A stretch of DNA of 64,000 nucleotides from Alloyangia pacifica. Lineage in GTDB: Bacteria; Pseudomonadota; Alphaproteobacteria; Rhodobacterales; Rhodobacteraceae. Positions 36,617-44,443 of the stretch are shown piece after piece; position 1 is the first letter of the stretch; each line of letters begins with the position of its first letter. A program made the position numbers and the translations under genes. Location of the stretch: NCBI RefSeq assembly GCF_900116195.1, contig NZ_FOZW01000001.1:372001-436000 (forward strand). The letters run 5' to 3'. Under the pieces are notes generated by a model that searched no databases, was not told the origin of the DNA, and worked only from the letters and a program-made list of their open reading frames with translations.

Positions 36617-37948
36617 ATGCAGGTCAACGAGACGCTGAACGAAGGTCTGAAGCGCGCCTACGAACTCATCCTCACCGCGGAAGAGCTCGATGCGAAGGTG
36701 AACGAGAAGCTCGTCGAGGCGCAGCCGGAAATCGAGATGAAGGGCTTCCGCAAGGGCAAGGTCCCGATGCCGCTGCTCAAGAAGCAGTTCGGCCAGCGCG
36801 TGCTGGGCGAAAGCATGCAGGAAGCCATCGACGGTGCGATGAACGAGCACTTCGAGAAGACCGGCGACCGTCCGGCGCTCCAGCCGCAGGTCAAGATGAC
36901 CAACGACGACTGGAAAGAGGGTGACGACGTCACCGTCGAGATGAGCTACGAGAAGCTGCCGGAAGTTCCGGAAATCGACGCGTCGAAAGTGACCCTCGAG
37001 AAGCTCGTGGTGAAGGCCGATGACGCCGCCGTCGACGAGGCGCTGGCGCAGCTCGCCGAGAACGCGCAGGACTTCAAGGACCGCCGCAAGGGCTCCAAGG
37101 CGAAAGACGGCGACCAGATCGTCATCGACTTCGTCGGCAAGGTCGACGGTGAGGCCTTCGAAGGCGGCTCCGCCGAGGACTACCCGCTGGTTCTGGGCTC
37201 CGGCTCCTTCATCCCCGGCTTCGAAGAGCAGCTGGTCGGCCTGAAGGTCGAGGAAGAGAAGGCCGTCGAGGTCAGCTTCCCGGAAGAGTACGGTGCCGAG
37301 CACCTCGCCGGCAAAGCCGCTGTCTTCGACGTGACCGTCAAGGCCGTGAAAGAGCCGGTTGCCGCGGAGATCGACGACGAGCTGGCCAAGAAGTTCGGTG
37401 CCGAGGACCTCGAAGCGCTGAAGGGCCAGATCCGTGAGCGCCTCGAAGCCGAATACGCCGGCGCGTCGCGCCAGGTGCTGAAGCGCGCCATGCTCGACGC
37501 CCTGGACGAGCAGGTTTCCTTCGACCTGCCGCCGAGCCTCGTTGAAGCCGAAGCCAAGCAGATCGCCCACCAGCTCTACCACGAAGAGCACCCGGACGAT
37601 CACGGCCACGACCACGGCGAGATCGCGCCCACCGACGAGCACAACAAGCTCGCCGAGCGCCGCGTGCGCCTTGGCCTGCTGCTCGCCGAGATCGGCCAGA
37701 AAGCCGAGATCGAAGTGACCGATCAGGAAATGACCCAGGCGATCATGATGCAGGCGCGTCAGTACCCGGGCCAGGAACGTGCCTTCTTCGACTTCGTGCG
37801 CCAGAACGCCCAGATGCAGCAGCAGCTGCGTGCGCCGATCTTCGAAGACAAGGTCATCGACCACATCGCCGAAGGCGCGACCGTGACCGAGAAAGAGGTC
37901 TCCAAGGACGACCTCATGAAGGCTGTCGAAGCGCTCGACGAAGAGTAA
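36617..37948 (+). CDS. tig: Trigger factor
   Basis: This is the ribosome-bound chaperone and peptidyl-prolyl isomerase, 443 aa. The ribosome-docking signature is in [17 protein letters not shown] (GFRxGKxP type), an FKBP-like domain follows (about 160-245, [32 protein letters not shown]), and a helical chaperone domain ends it. A His-rich stretch ([13 protein letters not shown]) sits in the C-terminal domain. I chose the ATG at 36617 ([17 protein letters not shown]); the longer frame upstream runs through the intergenic inverted repeat. Confidence 0.95.
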   Translation: MQVNETLNEGLKRAYELILTAEELDAKVNEKLVEAQPEIEMKGFRKGKVPMPLLKKQFGQRVLGESMQEAIDGAMNEHFEKTGDRPALQPQVKMTNDDWKEGDDVTVEMSYEKLPEVPEIDASKVTLEKLVVKADDAAVDEALAQLAENAQDFKDRRKGSKAKDGDQIVIDFVGKVDGEAFEGGSAEDYPLVLGSGSFIPGFEEQLVGLKVEEEKAVEVSFPEEYGAEHLAGKAAVFDVTVKAVKEPVAAEIDDELAKKFGAEDLEALKGQIRERLEAEYAGASRQVLKRAMLDALDEQVSFDLPPSLVEAEAKQIAHQLYHEEHPDDHGHDHGEIAPTDEHNKLAERRVRLGLLLAEIGQKAEIEVTDQEMTQAIMMQARQYPGQERAFFDFVRQNAQMQQQLRAPIFEDKVIDHIAEGATVTEKEVSKDDLMKAVEALDEE

Positions 37949-37971
37949 TTCCGCGCGTCATCGCCGGAACG

Positions 37972-38000
37972 AAGGGCCGCCCTCCGGGGCGGCCCTTTTT
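37972..38000 (+). terminator. tig terminator
   Basis: A 10-bp stem AAGGGCCGCC/GGCGGCCCTT runs into a T-run (TTTTT), 24 bases after the tig stop. Confidence 0.85.
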
Positions 38001-38104
38001 GCATCTGCGGCATGGCGCCGGCAGCACAGGCTGCATCTGCGGCGGGGAATTTCCTTGCCCGGCCGAGCGCTTGCATGTGATCCTGAGGGCAGGGAGGGCG
38101 CCCG

Positions 38105-38788
38105 ATGGAGTCAACGCACGCAGGCGATGCGCGCCGGAAGGTGCTGGATGCGGCGGAGATCGGCGCGCTGGCGCATCTCTACCGCGGCGAGGTCTACCGC
38201 TCGACCATCTGGCGCACCCGGCTCGACACCACGACCAACTGGGCGGTTGTCACGCTCGGCATCGCGCTCTCGATTTCCTACAGCTCGCCCGCCGCCTCGC
38301 CGCTGCCGCTGATCCTCGTTGGCATCCTGATCCTGTTCTTCCTGATGCTCGAGGCGCGGCGCTACCGCTATTTCAACGTCTGGCGTGCGCGCTGCCGCTG
38401 GATGGAGACGCATTTCTTCGCGCCCATGCTGCACGACGGTGATCTGCACATGGAGGACGGCTGGCAGGAGGTTCTGGCGCAGGATTACTGGAAGCCGCGC
38501 TACCACGTCTCGGTCTGGGTGGCGATCGGCCGGCGGATCCGGCGCAACTACGTGTGGATCCTGCTGATCCAGACCGTCGCCTATATCGGCAAGCTGCTGG
38601 TCCACCCCGAGCCGCTGACCTCGGGCGCGGACTTCGTGGCGCGCGCCTCGGTGGGGCCGATCCACGGCGGCTTCGTTCTGGCGGCTGGGTTGCTCTATTG
38701 CCTTGTCTGGGGCGCGGCGGCGCTCTGGAGCTGGCGCGACGACCAGCGACGCGCCGGCATGCGCCGGGATCGCACCAGCATGGGCTAG
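38105..38788 (+). CDS. DUF2270 domain membrane protein
   Basis: This 227-aa protein matches the DUF2270 family, whose function is unknown. The N-terminal LAHLYRGEVYRSTIWRTRLD is followed by two adjacent helices (about 46-83), the conserved RRYRYFNVWRARCRWMETHFFAPML segment, and two more helices (about 150-168 and 190-212). It is probably an inner-membrane protein. It stands alone between tig and the ribosomal protein operon. Confidence 0.8.
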   Translation: MESTHAGDARRKVLDAAEIGALAHLYRGEVYRSTIWRTRLDTTTNWAVVTLGIALSISYSSPAASPLPLILVGILILFFLMLEARRYRYFNVWRARCRWMETHFFAPMLHDGDLHMEDGWQEVLAQDYWKPRYHVSVWVAIGRRIRRNYVWILLIQTVAYIGKLLVHPEPLTSGADFVARASVGPIHGGFVLAAGLLYCLVWGAAALWSWRDDQRRAGMRRDRTSMG

Positions 38789-38796
38789 TCGCTGGC

Positions 38797-38820
38797 AGGT
38801 ACTTTGGAGACAAAGAAAAA
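38797..38820 (+). repeat. Intergenic repeat-like copy
   Basis: GGTACTTTGGAGACAAAGAA lies 9 bases after the DUF2270 stop and resembles the repeat family loosely. It runs into the rplI terminator stem. Confidence 0.35.
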
Positions 38821-38847
38821 CCGCGCCGGAGTGCTCCGGCGCGGTTT
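38818..38847 (-). terminator. Terminator of the rpsF-rpsR-rplI operon
   Basis: A 13-bp stem AAACCGCGCCGGA/TCCGGCGCGGTTT with a GTGC loop is followed on the minus strand by a T-run (TTTTTC). It may also stop the DUF2270 transcript from the other side. Confidence 0.82.
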
Positions 38848-38873
38848 CGACATTGCGGTGATCCGAAAGGGGA

Positions 38874-39485
38874 TCAGGCGTTGTCTTCGGTCTCTTCGGC
38901 GGCTGCCGGAGCCTCGTCGTCGTCCGACGCGGCGCTGCCGATGTCGTCGAACAGTTCCGAGATCTCGAATTCGGCCTGGGCCTCTTCCTCGGCGGCGAGT
39001 TCCTGGATGGACTTGCCGGACGCCTGCAGCTCGGCCTCTTCGGGCGAACGTGCGACGTTGAGGTTGATCGTGACCATCACCTCGGGGTGCAGGTGCACCT
39101 CGACTTCGTGCACGCCGAGTTCCTTGATCGGCTGACGGATGATGACCTGCTTGCGGTCGATCGAGAAACCTTCCTCGGTGGCGACGTCTGCGGCGTCACG
39201 GGTGGTGACCGAACCGTAGAGGTTGCCGCCGTCGGAGGCCTGGCGAATCACGACGAACTGCTGGCCGCCGAGCTTCTCGCCGAGGGCTTCGGCTTCCTGC
39301 TTGGTCTCGAGGTTACGTGCCTCGAGCTGGGCTTTCTGCGCTTCGAAGGAGGCGATGTTCTCTTTCGAGGCGGTCAGAGCCTTGCCCTGCAGCAGCAGGT
39401 AGTTGCGTGCATAGCCGGGTTTGACGTCGACGACATCGCCCATCTGGCCGAGCTTGGCCACGCGCTCCAGAAGAATGACTTGCAT
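38874..39485 (-). CDS. rplI: 50S ribosomal protein L9
   Basis: This 23S-rRNA-binding protein is 203 aa, longer than the roughly 150 aa of Escherichia coli L9. The N-terminal domain has [30 protein letters not shown] long connecting helix and the C-terminal domain follow ([21 protein letters not shown] segment at [17 protein letters not shown]). The additional C-terminal acidic tail (about 165-203, Glu/Asp/Ala-rich) is typical of Rhodobacteraceae. It is the last gene of the rpsF operon. Confidence 0.96.
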   Translation of the reverse strand: MQVILLERVAKLGQMGDVVDVKPGYARNYLLLQGKALTASKENIASFEAQKAQLEARNLETKQEAEALGEKLGGQQFVVIRQASDGGNLYGSVTTRDAADVATEEGFSIDRKQVIIRQPIKELGVHEVEVHLHPEVMVTINLNVARSPEEAELQASGKSIQELAAEEEAQAEFEISELFDDIGSAASDDDEAPAAAEETEDNA

Positions 39486-39497
39486 GGGTCTCTCTCC

Positions 39498-39725
39498 TTA
39501 TTTCACGACGTAGGGCAGCAGGGCGAGGAAGCGGGCGCGCTTGATGGCACGGGCCAGTTCACGCTGCTTCTTTGCCGACACTGCGGTGATGCGGGACGGG
39601 ACGATCTTGCCGCGCTCGGAGATGTAGCGCTGGAGCAGACGGGTGTCCTTGTAGTCGATCTTGGGTGCATTGTCGCCCGAGAAGGGGCAGACCTTGCGGC
39701 GGCGGAAAAACGGTTTTGCAGCCAT
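39498..39725 (-). CDS. rpsR: 30S ribosomal protein S18
   Basis: This 75-aa small-subunit protein binds next to S6 on 16S rRNA. It has [28 protein letters not shown] and the conserved [23 protein letters not shown]. It sits between rpsF and rplI with short gaps, the usual order. AGGAGCTAAAAC precedes the ATG. Confidence 0.97.
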   Translation of the reverse strand: MAAKPFFRRRKVCPFSGDNAPKIDYKDTRLLQRYISERGKIVPSRITAVSAKKQRELARAIKRARFLALLPYVVK

Positions 39726-39748
39726 GGTTTTAGCTCCTCTCGTTCAGA

Positions 39749-40111
39749 TCAGTTGCGGGGACGGCGTTCGCCGCGGCCCTCGCGCTCGTCGCGCTTCTGC
39801 ATCTGCACCGAGGGGCCCTCGGCGTGCTCTTCGACCTTGATGGTCAGGACGCGCATGACGTCGTCATGCAGGCGCATCAGACGCTCCATTTCCTGCACGG
39901 CCGATGCGGGTGCATCGGTCTTCAGGAAGGCGTAGTGGCCCTTGCGGTTCTTGTTGATCTTGTAGGCCATGGTCTTCACGCCCCAGTACTCGGATTCGAC
40001 GACCTTGCCGCCGTTGTCCGAGAGGACGGTGCCGAAATGTTCGACGAGACCTTCAGCCTGCGCGTTGGACAGGTCCTGACGCGCAATGAAAACATGCTCA
40101 TAAAGCGGCAT
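39749..40111 (-). CDS. rpsF: 30S ribosomal protein S6
   Basis: This small-subunit protein pairs with S18, 120 aa. It begins MPLYEHVFIARQDLSNAQAE, and WGVKTMAYKINKNRKGHYAFL is the conserved core. The C-terminus is a charged extension (REGRGERRPRN). I took the ATG at 40111; the longer frame to 40174 adds 21 residues with no family match. A promoter is visible about 106 bases upstream. Confidence 0.96.
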   Translation of the reverse strand: MPLYEHVFIARQDLSNAQAEGLVEHFGTVLSDNGGKVVESEYWGVKTMAYKINKNRKGHYAFLKTDAPASAVQEMERLMRLHDDVMRVLTIKVEEHAEGPSVQMQKRDEREGRGERRPRN

Positions 40112-40216
40112 GTGTGCTCCATTTCTATCGGGGCGCATTTCATAGGACAGGCGATCCACTCCGCACCTGCCCACGAGAGTCTGCGCGGTTCACATGATCT
40201 CGCGGAGGGATGGGGC

Positions 40217-40244
40217 TCTATACACGCTCTGGCCGGGGATACAA
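40217..40244 (-). promoter_or_regulatory. rpsF operon promoter
   Basis: On the minus strand, TTGTAT and TATAGA are separated by 16 bases. Transcription would start near 40210, giving a leader of about 99 bases, where S6/S18 autoregulation could act. Confidence 0.5.
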
Positions 40245-40386
40245 GCCGGTTGGCAGGTTTTCCGGCGTGATTAACCCGATCTTAGGTCTTGCGGCCGATG
40301 ACTTGGAGGAAGGGCCGAAAATGGCCCGGGGGCTTTCCCGGGTTTGCCGCATTTCCGTCGTGATTTCGCGTCAGATGAGCGGCCAG

Positions 40387-40412
40387 TATAGTAAGACGAG
40401 TTAAGACGAGTT
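40387..40412 (+). promoter_or_regulatory. TATAGT box and tandem 10-bp repeat
   Basis: TATAGT (40387-40392) is immediately followed by two head-to-tail copies of AAGACGAGTT (40393-40402 and 40403-40412). The repeat spacing is about one helical turn. A weak TTTCGC lies 17 bases ahead of the TATAGT. Confidence 0.4.
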
Positions 40413-40427
40413 CGAGAGGTAAGCGCG

Positions 40428-40646
40428 ATGTCCATGGGCGATTGGTACGGACCCGGGAATGAGGTCACTGGATACCTGTTGCGGGTGTTCGGACAGCTGA
40501 TCGGCTTCGCGCTTTCGGTTGCGGCTTTTGCGCTCTGGCTTCAGCCCGCAGCGGGCGAGGGGCTGTCGCTCGGCCGTCTCGGGCTGTCGCTGGCGATGCT
40601 GCTGGGCGGCATGGCCGCGGTGTTCGGGTGCGCGGGCCGGCGATAG
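40428..40646 (+). CDS. Small hypothetical membrane protein
   Basis: This 72-aa protein has two hydrophobic helices, VFGQLIGFALSVAAFALWL and LGRLGLSLAMLLGGMAAVFG, joined by a short loop, and a basic end (CAGRR). No family is recognised. GAGAGGTAA precedes the ATG, and a TATAGT box with tandem repeats lies upstream. It is divergent from the rpsF operon. Coding is likely from the ribosome site and typical membrane composition, but not certain. Confidence 0.6.
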   Translation: MSMGDWYGPGNEVTGYLLRVFGQLIGFALSVAAFALWLQPAAGEGLSLGRLGLSLAMLLGGMAAVFGCAGRR

Positions 40647-40677
40647 CAGCGGGGTCTCAGTCCGGCAGTGCGCTTCT

Positions 40678-40717
40678 GAAAGGGGCCCGGGCATCCGCCT
40701 CGGGCCCTTCTGCTTTT
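40678..40717 (+). terminator. Terminator of the small membrane gene
   Basis: GGGCCCG and CGGGCCC form a stem around a 10-base loop, followed by TTCTGCTTTT, about 35 bases after the stop. Confidence 0.6.
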
Positions 40718-40790
40718 GGCGCCGAAGTACTGGCGCGGACAAGGTGTCTGCGCACCTGTGCACGAGGGCAGCACCGCAAGTGTTCGATTT

Positions 40791-40807
40791 TCAACAGACC
40801 CTGTTGA
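40791..40807. promoter_or_regulatory. 17-bp palindrome upstream of the YceI gene
   Basis: TCAACAG-ACC-CTGTTGA has perfect 7-base arms, and its right end is 77 bases before the YceI start. It is suitable as a dimeric repressor site. The regulator is unknown. Confidence 0.45.
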
Positions 40808-40884
40808 GGCAGGCCGAATTGCCGCGACGCGGCGAATGACGACATGGTGCGGCATCGAAACGCAACCCACCGGAGATATCCGAC

Positions 40885-41457
40885 ATGAAATCCCTTGCTC
40901 TCGCCGGCGCTGTTGCGCTCGCTCCGATCGCAGCCTTTGCCGCGCCCGAATCCTATGTTTTCGACGCGAGCCACACGCAGATCGTGTTTTCCTACAACCA
41001 CCTCGGCTTCTCGACCGGCTACGGCATGTTCGGCGGCTTCGAAGGTGAAATCCAGTACGACGCCGAAGATCCGGCCGCGTCCAGCGTCACCACCTCCTGG
41101 GACGTGACCACCATGCTCACCGGCTGGGAAGGCCGCTATGAGCACTTCATGAGCGACGACTTCTTCGGCGCGTCGGACGACAAGACCGTCTCCTTCACCT
41201 CGAAGTCCATCGAAGTGACCGGCGACGACACCGGCCTGATCACCGGCGACCTGACCCTGAACGGCGTCACCAAGGAAGTCGTGCTGGACGCAGTTCTGAC
41301 CCAGGCCGGCGACCACCCGATGGAAGGCAAGCCCTGGCTCGGCTTCCACGCCACGACCACGCTGATCCGCTCGGACTACAACCTTGGCATGTTCGCGCCC
41401 TACGTCAGCGACGAGGTCGAGGTGGAGATCTCGATCGAGGCGATGAAGGCCGAGTGA
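40885..41457 (+). CDS. YceI family periplasmic protein
   Basis: This is a 190-aa protein with a signal peptide (MKSLALAGAVALAPIAAFA, cut before APES) and a YceI lipocalin-like beta barrel that binds isoprenoid-type lipids. Conserved parts are YVFDASHTQIVFSYNHLGFS, KSIEVTGDDTGLITGDLTLNG and FHATTTLIRSDYNLGMFAP. It is secreted to the periplasm. It stands alone, with a palindrome upstream and a hairpin downstream. Confidence 0.92.
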   Translation: MKSLALAGAVALAPIAAFAAPESYVFDASHTQIVFSYNHLGFSTGYGMFGGFEGEIQYDAEDPAASSVTTSWDVTTMLTGWEGRYEHFMSDDFFGASDDKTVSFTSKSIEVTGDDTGLITGDLTLNGVTKEVVLDAVLTQAGDHPMEGKPWLGFHATTTLIRSDYNLGMFAPYVSDEVEVEISIEAMKAE

Positions 41458-41466
41458 CCCGTTTCA

Positions 41467-41497
41467 GCCCTGCCTCCACGGGGGCAGGGCGCGTTTG
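41467..41497 (+). terminator. YceI gene terminator
   Basis: GCCCTGCC and GGCAGGGC form a stem around TCCACGGG, followed by GCGTTT, 10 bases after the stop. Confidence 0.65.
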
Positions 41498-41589
41498 GTA
41501 ACGAGTGACGCGTCAAGAGCAATACCAGTGCCCCCCGGAGCCCATGGCTTCGGGGGTTGGTTTTTCTGCGGTCCCTTAGTTCGGAAAAC

Positions 41590-41609
41590 ACTTAGGAGAT
41601 AGGCTAAGT
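41590..41609. promoter_or_regulatory. ArsR-type operator 1
   Basis: ACTTAG-N8-CTAAGT, identical in arms and spacing to the site over the arsR start codon. The two centres are 52 bases apart, about five helical turns, so two dimers would lie on the same DNA face. Confidence 0.65.
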
Positions 41610-41638
41610 TTTTGCTTCGGCATTCCTAGGTGTCGGTT

Positions 41639-41644
41639 TATACT
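41639..41644 (+). promoter_or_regulatory. -10 element for a leaderless arsR transcript
   Basis: TATACT ends 7 bases before the ATG at 41652, so transcription should start at or next to the start codon. No Shine-Dalgarno sequence precedes the ATG. The -35 region is weak. Confidence 0.45.
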
Positions 41645-41661
41645 TAGCTAGATGGCTAAGT
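41642..41661. promoter_or_regulatory. ArsR-type operator 2 over the start codon
   Basis: ACTTAG-N8-CTAAGT covers the -10 element and the ATG of the regulator, so binding would block transcription directly. Confidence 0.65.
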
Positions 41662-41993
41662 TTGAGTCCCAGCTTGATCTGCATTTCGCCGCGCTGGCAG
41701 ATCCGACCCGGCGCGCGATCCTCGCGCGGCTTGCGCGGGGCAGGGCGAGTGTGAGCGAGCTGGCCGCGCCGCACGAGATGGCGCTGCCGTCCTTCATGGG
41801 GCACCTGAGGAAGCTGGAAGCGGCCGGCCTCGTGGTGACCACGAAGGAAGGCCGCGTGCGCCACTGCGAGCTGTCGCCGGAGGCCTTTGCGCCTGCGCAG
41901 GACTGGCTCGCCGACCAGCGGGCGATATGGGAGGGCCGGCTCGACCGGCTCGACGATTACGTGACACGGCTCATGAAGGAGAGAAAGACATGA
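41652..41993 (+). CDS. ArsR-family transcriptional regulator
   Basis: This is a 113-aa winged-helix regulator of the ArsR group that usually pairs with an SRPBCC (AHSA1) gene. The family opening FAALADPTRRAILARLARG is followed by VSELAAPHEMALPSFMGHLRKLEAAGLV, with the recognition helix, and a wing TKEGRVRHCEL. It lacks the metal-binding Cys motif ELCVC, so a metal sensor role is unlikely. Two identical operators surround its promoter, so it probably represses itself. Its stop overlaps the next gene by ATGA. Confidence 0.88.
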   Translation: MAKFESQLDLHFAALADPTRRAILARLARGRASVSELAAPHEMALPSFMGHLRKLEAAGLVVTTKEGRVRHCELSPEAFAPAQDWLADQRAIWEGRLDRLDDYVTRLMKERKT

Positions 41994-42457
41994 TCCTCGA
42001 TCCAGACACCGACCTGTCCTTCACACGCAGCATCGCCGCGCCGCCCGAGCTGCTGTTCGAGTGCTGGACCACGCCCGAGCATATCCGGCATTTCTTCGTT
42101 CCGAAGCCGCACAAGGTCACCGCGTGCGAGATTGACCTGCGGGTCGGCGGGCGGTTCAACACGACCTTCGAGGTCGAGGGCGCCGAGATGCAGAACAACG
42201 GCGTCTGGCTCGAGGTTGTGCCGAACCGGCGGCTGGTGTTCACCGACGGCTATTCCGAGGGATGGAAGCCCGCGCCCGATCCCTTCATGACCGCCATCGT
42301 CGAGTTCGAGGACGACGGCAAGGGCGGCACCACCTACACCGCCACTGCGCGCCACCGCAGCGCCGAGGCGAAGAAGTCGCATGAGGCCATGGGGTTCTAC
42401 GACGGCTGGGGCACCGTGGTCACGCAGCTCGAGGATTACGCCAAGACGCTGCTCTGA
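41990..42457 (+). CDS. SRPBCC (AHSA1-like) domain protein
   Basis: This is a 155-aa START-like/AHSA1 protein with a hydrophobic ligand cavity. Typical segments are FTRSIAAPPELLFECWTTPEHIRHFF, VGGRFNTTFEVEG and EEVVPNRRLVFTDG-like (EVVPNRRLVFTDGYSEGW), ending GFYDGWGTVVTQLEDYAKTL. Such proteins are often partners of ArsR regulators, perhaps as ligand handlers. It is translationally coupled to the arsR gene. The ligand is unknown. Confidence 0.87.
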   Translation: MILDPDTDLSFTRSIAAPPELLFECWTTPEHIRHFFVPKPHKVTACEIDLRVGGRFNTTFEVEGAEMQNNGVWLEVVPNRRLVFTDGYSEGWKPAPDPFMTAIVEFEDDGKGGTTYTATARHRSAEAKKSHEAMGFYDGWGTVVTQLEDYAKTLL

Positions 42458-42461
42458 CGCA

Positions 42462-43241
42462 CTACTCGGCGGCGCGGGCCGCGCCGCCTGCGCGAAACAA
42501 TCGCCCGGGGCCCTGTGCCCGCGTGCCGGCCAGCCGCGCGAGGTGCCAGGCGAGCACCGTGTTGCTGGCCAGGACCGGCAGGCCGGTCGCGGCCTCCAGC
42601 GCCTCGATCACCGGCAAGGTGCGCAGGTTGGTGCAGGACAGGAAAAGCGCATCGACGGGCGTGGAGCTTTCGGCCACGAGCCGCTGCCCCGCGTCGAAGA
42701 TCGAGCCCGGTGCGATGCGGACCACCCGCGCCTCCTCCTCGATCATAAAGCTGCCGAAGGTTGGTGTCTCGATCCCTTCCTCGGCCAGAACCGCGCGCAG
42801 GCGGTCGGAGACCGGCGCGCTGTAGGGCGAGAGCAGGGCGAGCCGGCGCAGGCCCATCTCGGCGCAGGCGGCGATCAGCGCGGAAACCGGCTCGGTCACC
42901 TGCGGCACGTGGATGCCCTTGCGGATGCGCGCCGCGACCGCCGCCGCGCCGATCTGCGCGGTGCCGGAGGTGCAGCCGTAGCCCACCGCCGAGAGCCGCG
43001 CACCGCCGGGAAAGAGCGCCGCCGAAGCGGTCATGTAGCCCTCCATCGCCGCCAGAGTGTCCGGCGTGACCTCGGCGCCCGAGGGGATGCGGCTGACAAG
43101 AAGCTCCAGATCGGGCGGGAGCAGGCGGTGCAAGTCGGGCTCGATGCTCTCATCGGACTGCAGGACGATCAGGCCAACCTGCGCCGGGCGCTGCGTATCC
43201 AGCCTGTGCGGGAAGTGCAGCCCGCGGTCCCGGTCACTCAT
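42462..43241 (-). CDS. Asp/Glu racemase superfamily protein (maleate isomerase/EutA-like)
   Basis: This is a 259-aa member of the aspartate/glutamate racemase superfamily, closest in style to maleate cis-trans isomerase, arylmalonate decarboxylase and EutA. The two catalytic Cys are in VGYGCTSGTAQIG and LFLSCTNLRTLPVI. The ligand-binding SNTVLAWHLARL follows. EutA acts in ectoine breakdown, but no eutBC or ueh genes are here. Its start overlaps the stop of the M24 peptidase gene (ATGA), so the two form a unit. Confidence 0.82.
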   Translation of the reverse strand: MSDRDRGLHFPHRLDTQRPAQVGLIVLQSDESIEPDLHRLLPPDLELLVSRIPSGAEVTPDTLAAMEGYMTASAALFPGGARLSAVGYGCTSGTAQIGAAAVAARIRKGIHVPQVTEPVSALIAACAEMGLRRLALLSPYSAPVSDRLRAVLAEEGIETPTFGSFMIEEEARVVRIAPGSIFDAGQRLVAESSTPVDALFLSCTNLRTLPVIEALEAATGLPVLASNTVLAWHLARLAGTRAQGPGRLFRAGGAARAAE

Positions 43242-44422
43242 AGCGGCAACTCCGGCAGGTGGGTGGCAGGCTTGGTCAGCCAGTCCGCGCCGGTCTCGCG
43301 GATCACGATGTCTTCCTCGTGCACCAGCATCCGGCCGGGCGCGAGCGCGATCCCCGGCTCCAGCGTCAGCACCATGCCGGGCTCCAGCAGCGTGTCGTCG
43401 GCGGCGATAAGCGAGGGCGGCTCGGTCAGCTGCATGCCGAGCCCATGGCCCAGCCGTCCGACCTCGGAACCGCCGCAGATCGCCGCCATGGCGTGAAAGA
43501 CATCGGCGGCGCGGGCACCGGGCTTCGCGGCGGCAAAACCCGCTTGTACCGCCTCGAGCAGCCGGGTGTGGGCGTCGTGAACCGCGGGGCCGGCGGGGCC
43601 GAGCGAAAAGTTCCGGTCGAAATCGCAGAAGTAACCGTCGAGCATCAGCCCGGTGTCGAGCATCAGCACGTCACCTGCCTGCAGCGGCGCGTCTGTGGCC
43701 GGAGAGATCACGTCGCCATAGCCGCCGGCACCGGCAGCCCCGGCGAGATAGGGCACCCAGTCCGCGCCCTCGTCGAGCGCCAGCATCTGGAAGCGGCGGA
43801 AGACCTGCGCCAGCGGCACGCCGGGGCGGGCGATCTCGGGCAGGCGGGCGAAAGCGCGCGTTCCGACGTCGCAGGCGGCGCGGATGCGGTCGATCTCGCC
43901 TTCGGACTTCACCATGCGCAGGGTGCGCATGATGCCGCCGTCGGGACCGAAGAGTCGGTCGTGCAGCCGGTGCTTCAGCGCCTCCCAATCGGCCAGCGGC
44001 ATGCGCAGGTGGGTCTCGCCGCCGCTCGGCACGCCAATCCATTCGCCCGGAGGCACGGCCTCGGCCAGCGCTTCCGCCAGCAGGGTGATGCCGTCATCCT
44101 CGTAGTCCGGAGAGCTCCAGCTGCGGATGTCGCGGATCCAGCTCTGCGCCATGAGATGCGCGCCGATCGAGGGGATCACCGCCACAGGATCGCCCTCGGC
44201 GGGCACCACGAGGAACCAGGGCCGCGTTGGGCTCTCCCAGAAGCGCGTGAGGAACCCGGTGAAATAGCGCACCTCTGGCTCGGTGGTCAGCAGCAGCGCC
44301 GAGATGCCGGACATGGCCATGCGCGCCTGCGCCCGGGCCAGCCGGGCGCGGTATTCCGAGGGGCCGAAGCCGCGGGAAGGCGCGCGCATGTCCATGGGGC
44401 AGCGTGGCTTTCCGCGAGGCAT
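43238..44422 (-). CDS. M24 family metallopeptidase (Xaa-Pro peptidase-like)
   Basis: This is a 394-aa pita-bread hydrolase with a creatinase-like N-terminal domain (about 1-165, with VRYFTGFLTRFWESPTRPWFL) and a catalytic domain. The five metal ligands appear as D in MLDTGLM, D in FCDFDRNF, H in LGHGLGMQL, E in LTLEPGIAL and E in VHEEDIVIR. In-frame ATGs at 44395 and 44389 are possible starts. It is coupled to the racemase-family gene, so a shared catabolic role is likely; true Xaa-Pro peptidase activity is not assured. Confidence 0.85.
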   Translation of the reverse strand: MPRGKPRCPMDMRAPSRGFGPSEYRARLARAQARMAMSGISALLLTTEPEVRYFTGFLTRFWESPTRPWFLVVPAEGDPVAVIPSIGAHLMAQSWIRDIRSWSSPDYEDDGITLLAEALAEAVPPGEWIGVPSGGETHLRMPLADWEALKHRLHDRLFGPDGGIMRTLRMVKSEGEIDRIRAACDVGTRAFARLPEIARPGVPLAQVFRRFQMLALDEGADWVPYLAGAAGAGGYGDVISPATDAPLQAGDVLMLDTGLMLDGYFCDFDRNFSLGPAGPAVHDAHTRLLEAVQAGFAAAKPGARAADVFHAMAAICGGSEVGRLGHGLGMQLTEPPSLIAADDTLLEPGMVLTLEPGIALAPGRMLVHEEDIVIRETGADWLTKPATHLPELPL

Positions 44423-44443
44423 CCGGTCAAGCGCGAAGCGCGG

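Larger units (their letters stand above)
40112..40427. other. 316-base divergent gap between rpsF and a small membrane gene
   Basis: It holds the rpsF promoter and a leader of about 99 bases (minus strand), and on the plus strand a TATAGT box and two AAGACGAGTT repeats before the small membrane gene. A CCCGGG-rich inverted segment lies near 40325-40345. I see no further gene. Confidence 0.5.

Noticed and set aside
40112-40216. The S6:S18 leader motif in the rpsF leader
   Set aside because: The leader exists, but I could not match the bulged hairpin with confidence by eye. A covariance search with the published motif would decide.
43238-44422. Naming the M24 protein as ectoine hydrolase DoeA/EutD
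   Set aside because: The substrate-domain sequence (VRYFTGFLTRFWESPTRP) differs from the one I recall for ectoine hydrolase, and the ectoine genes expected beside it are absent.
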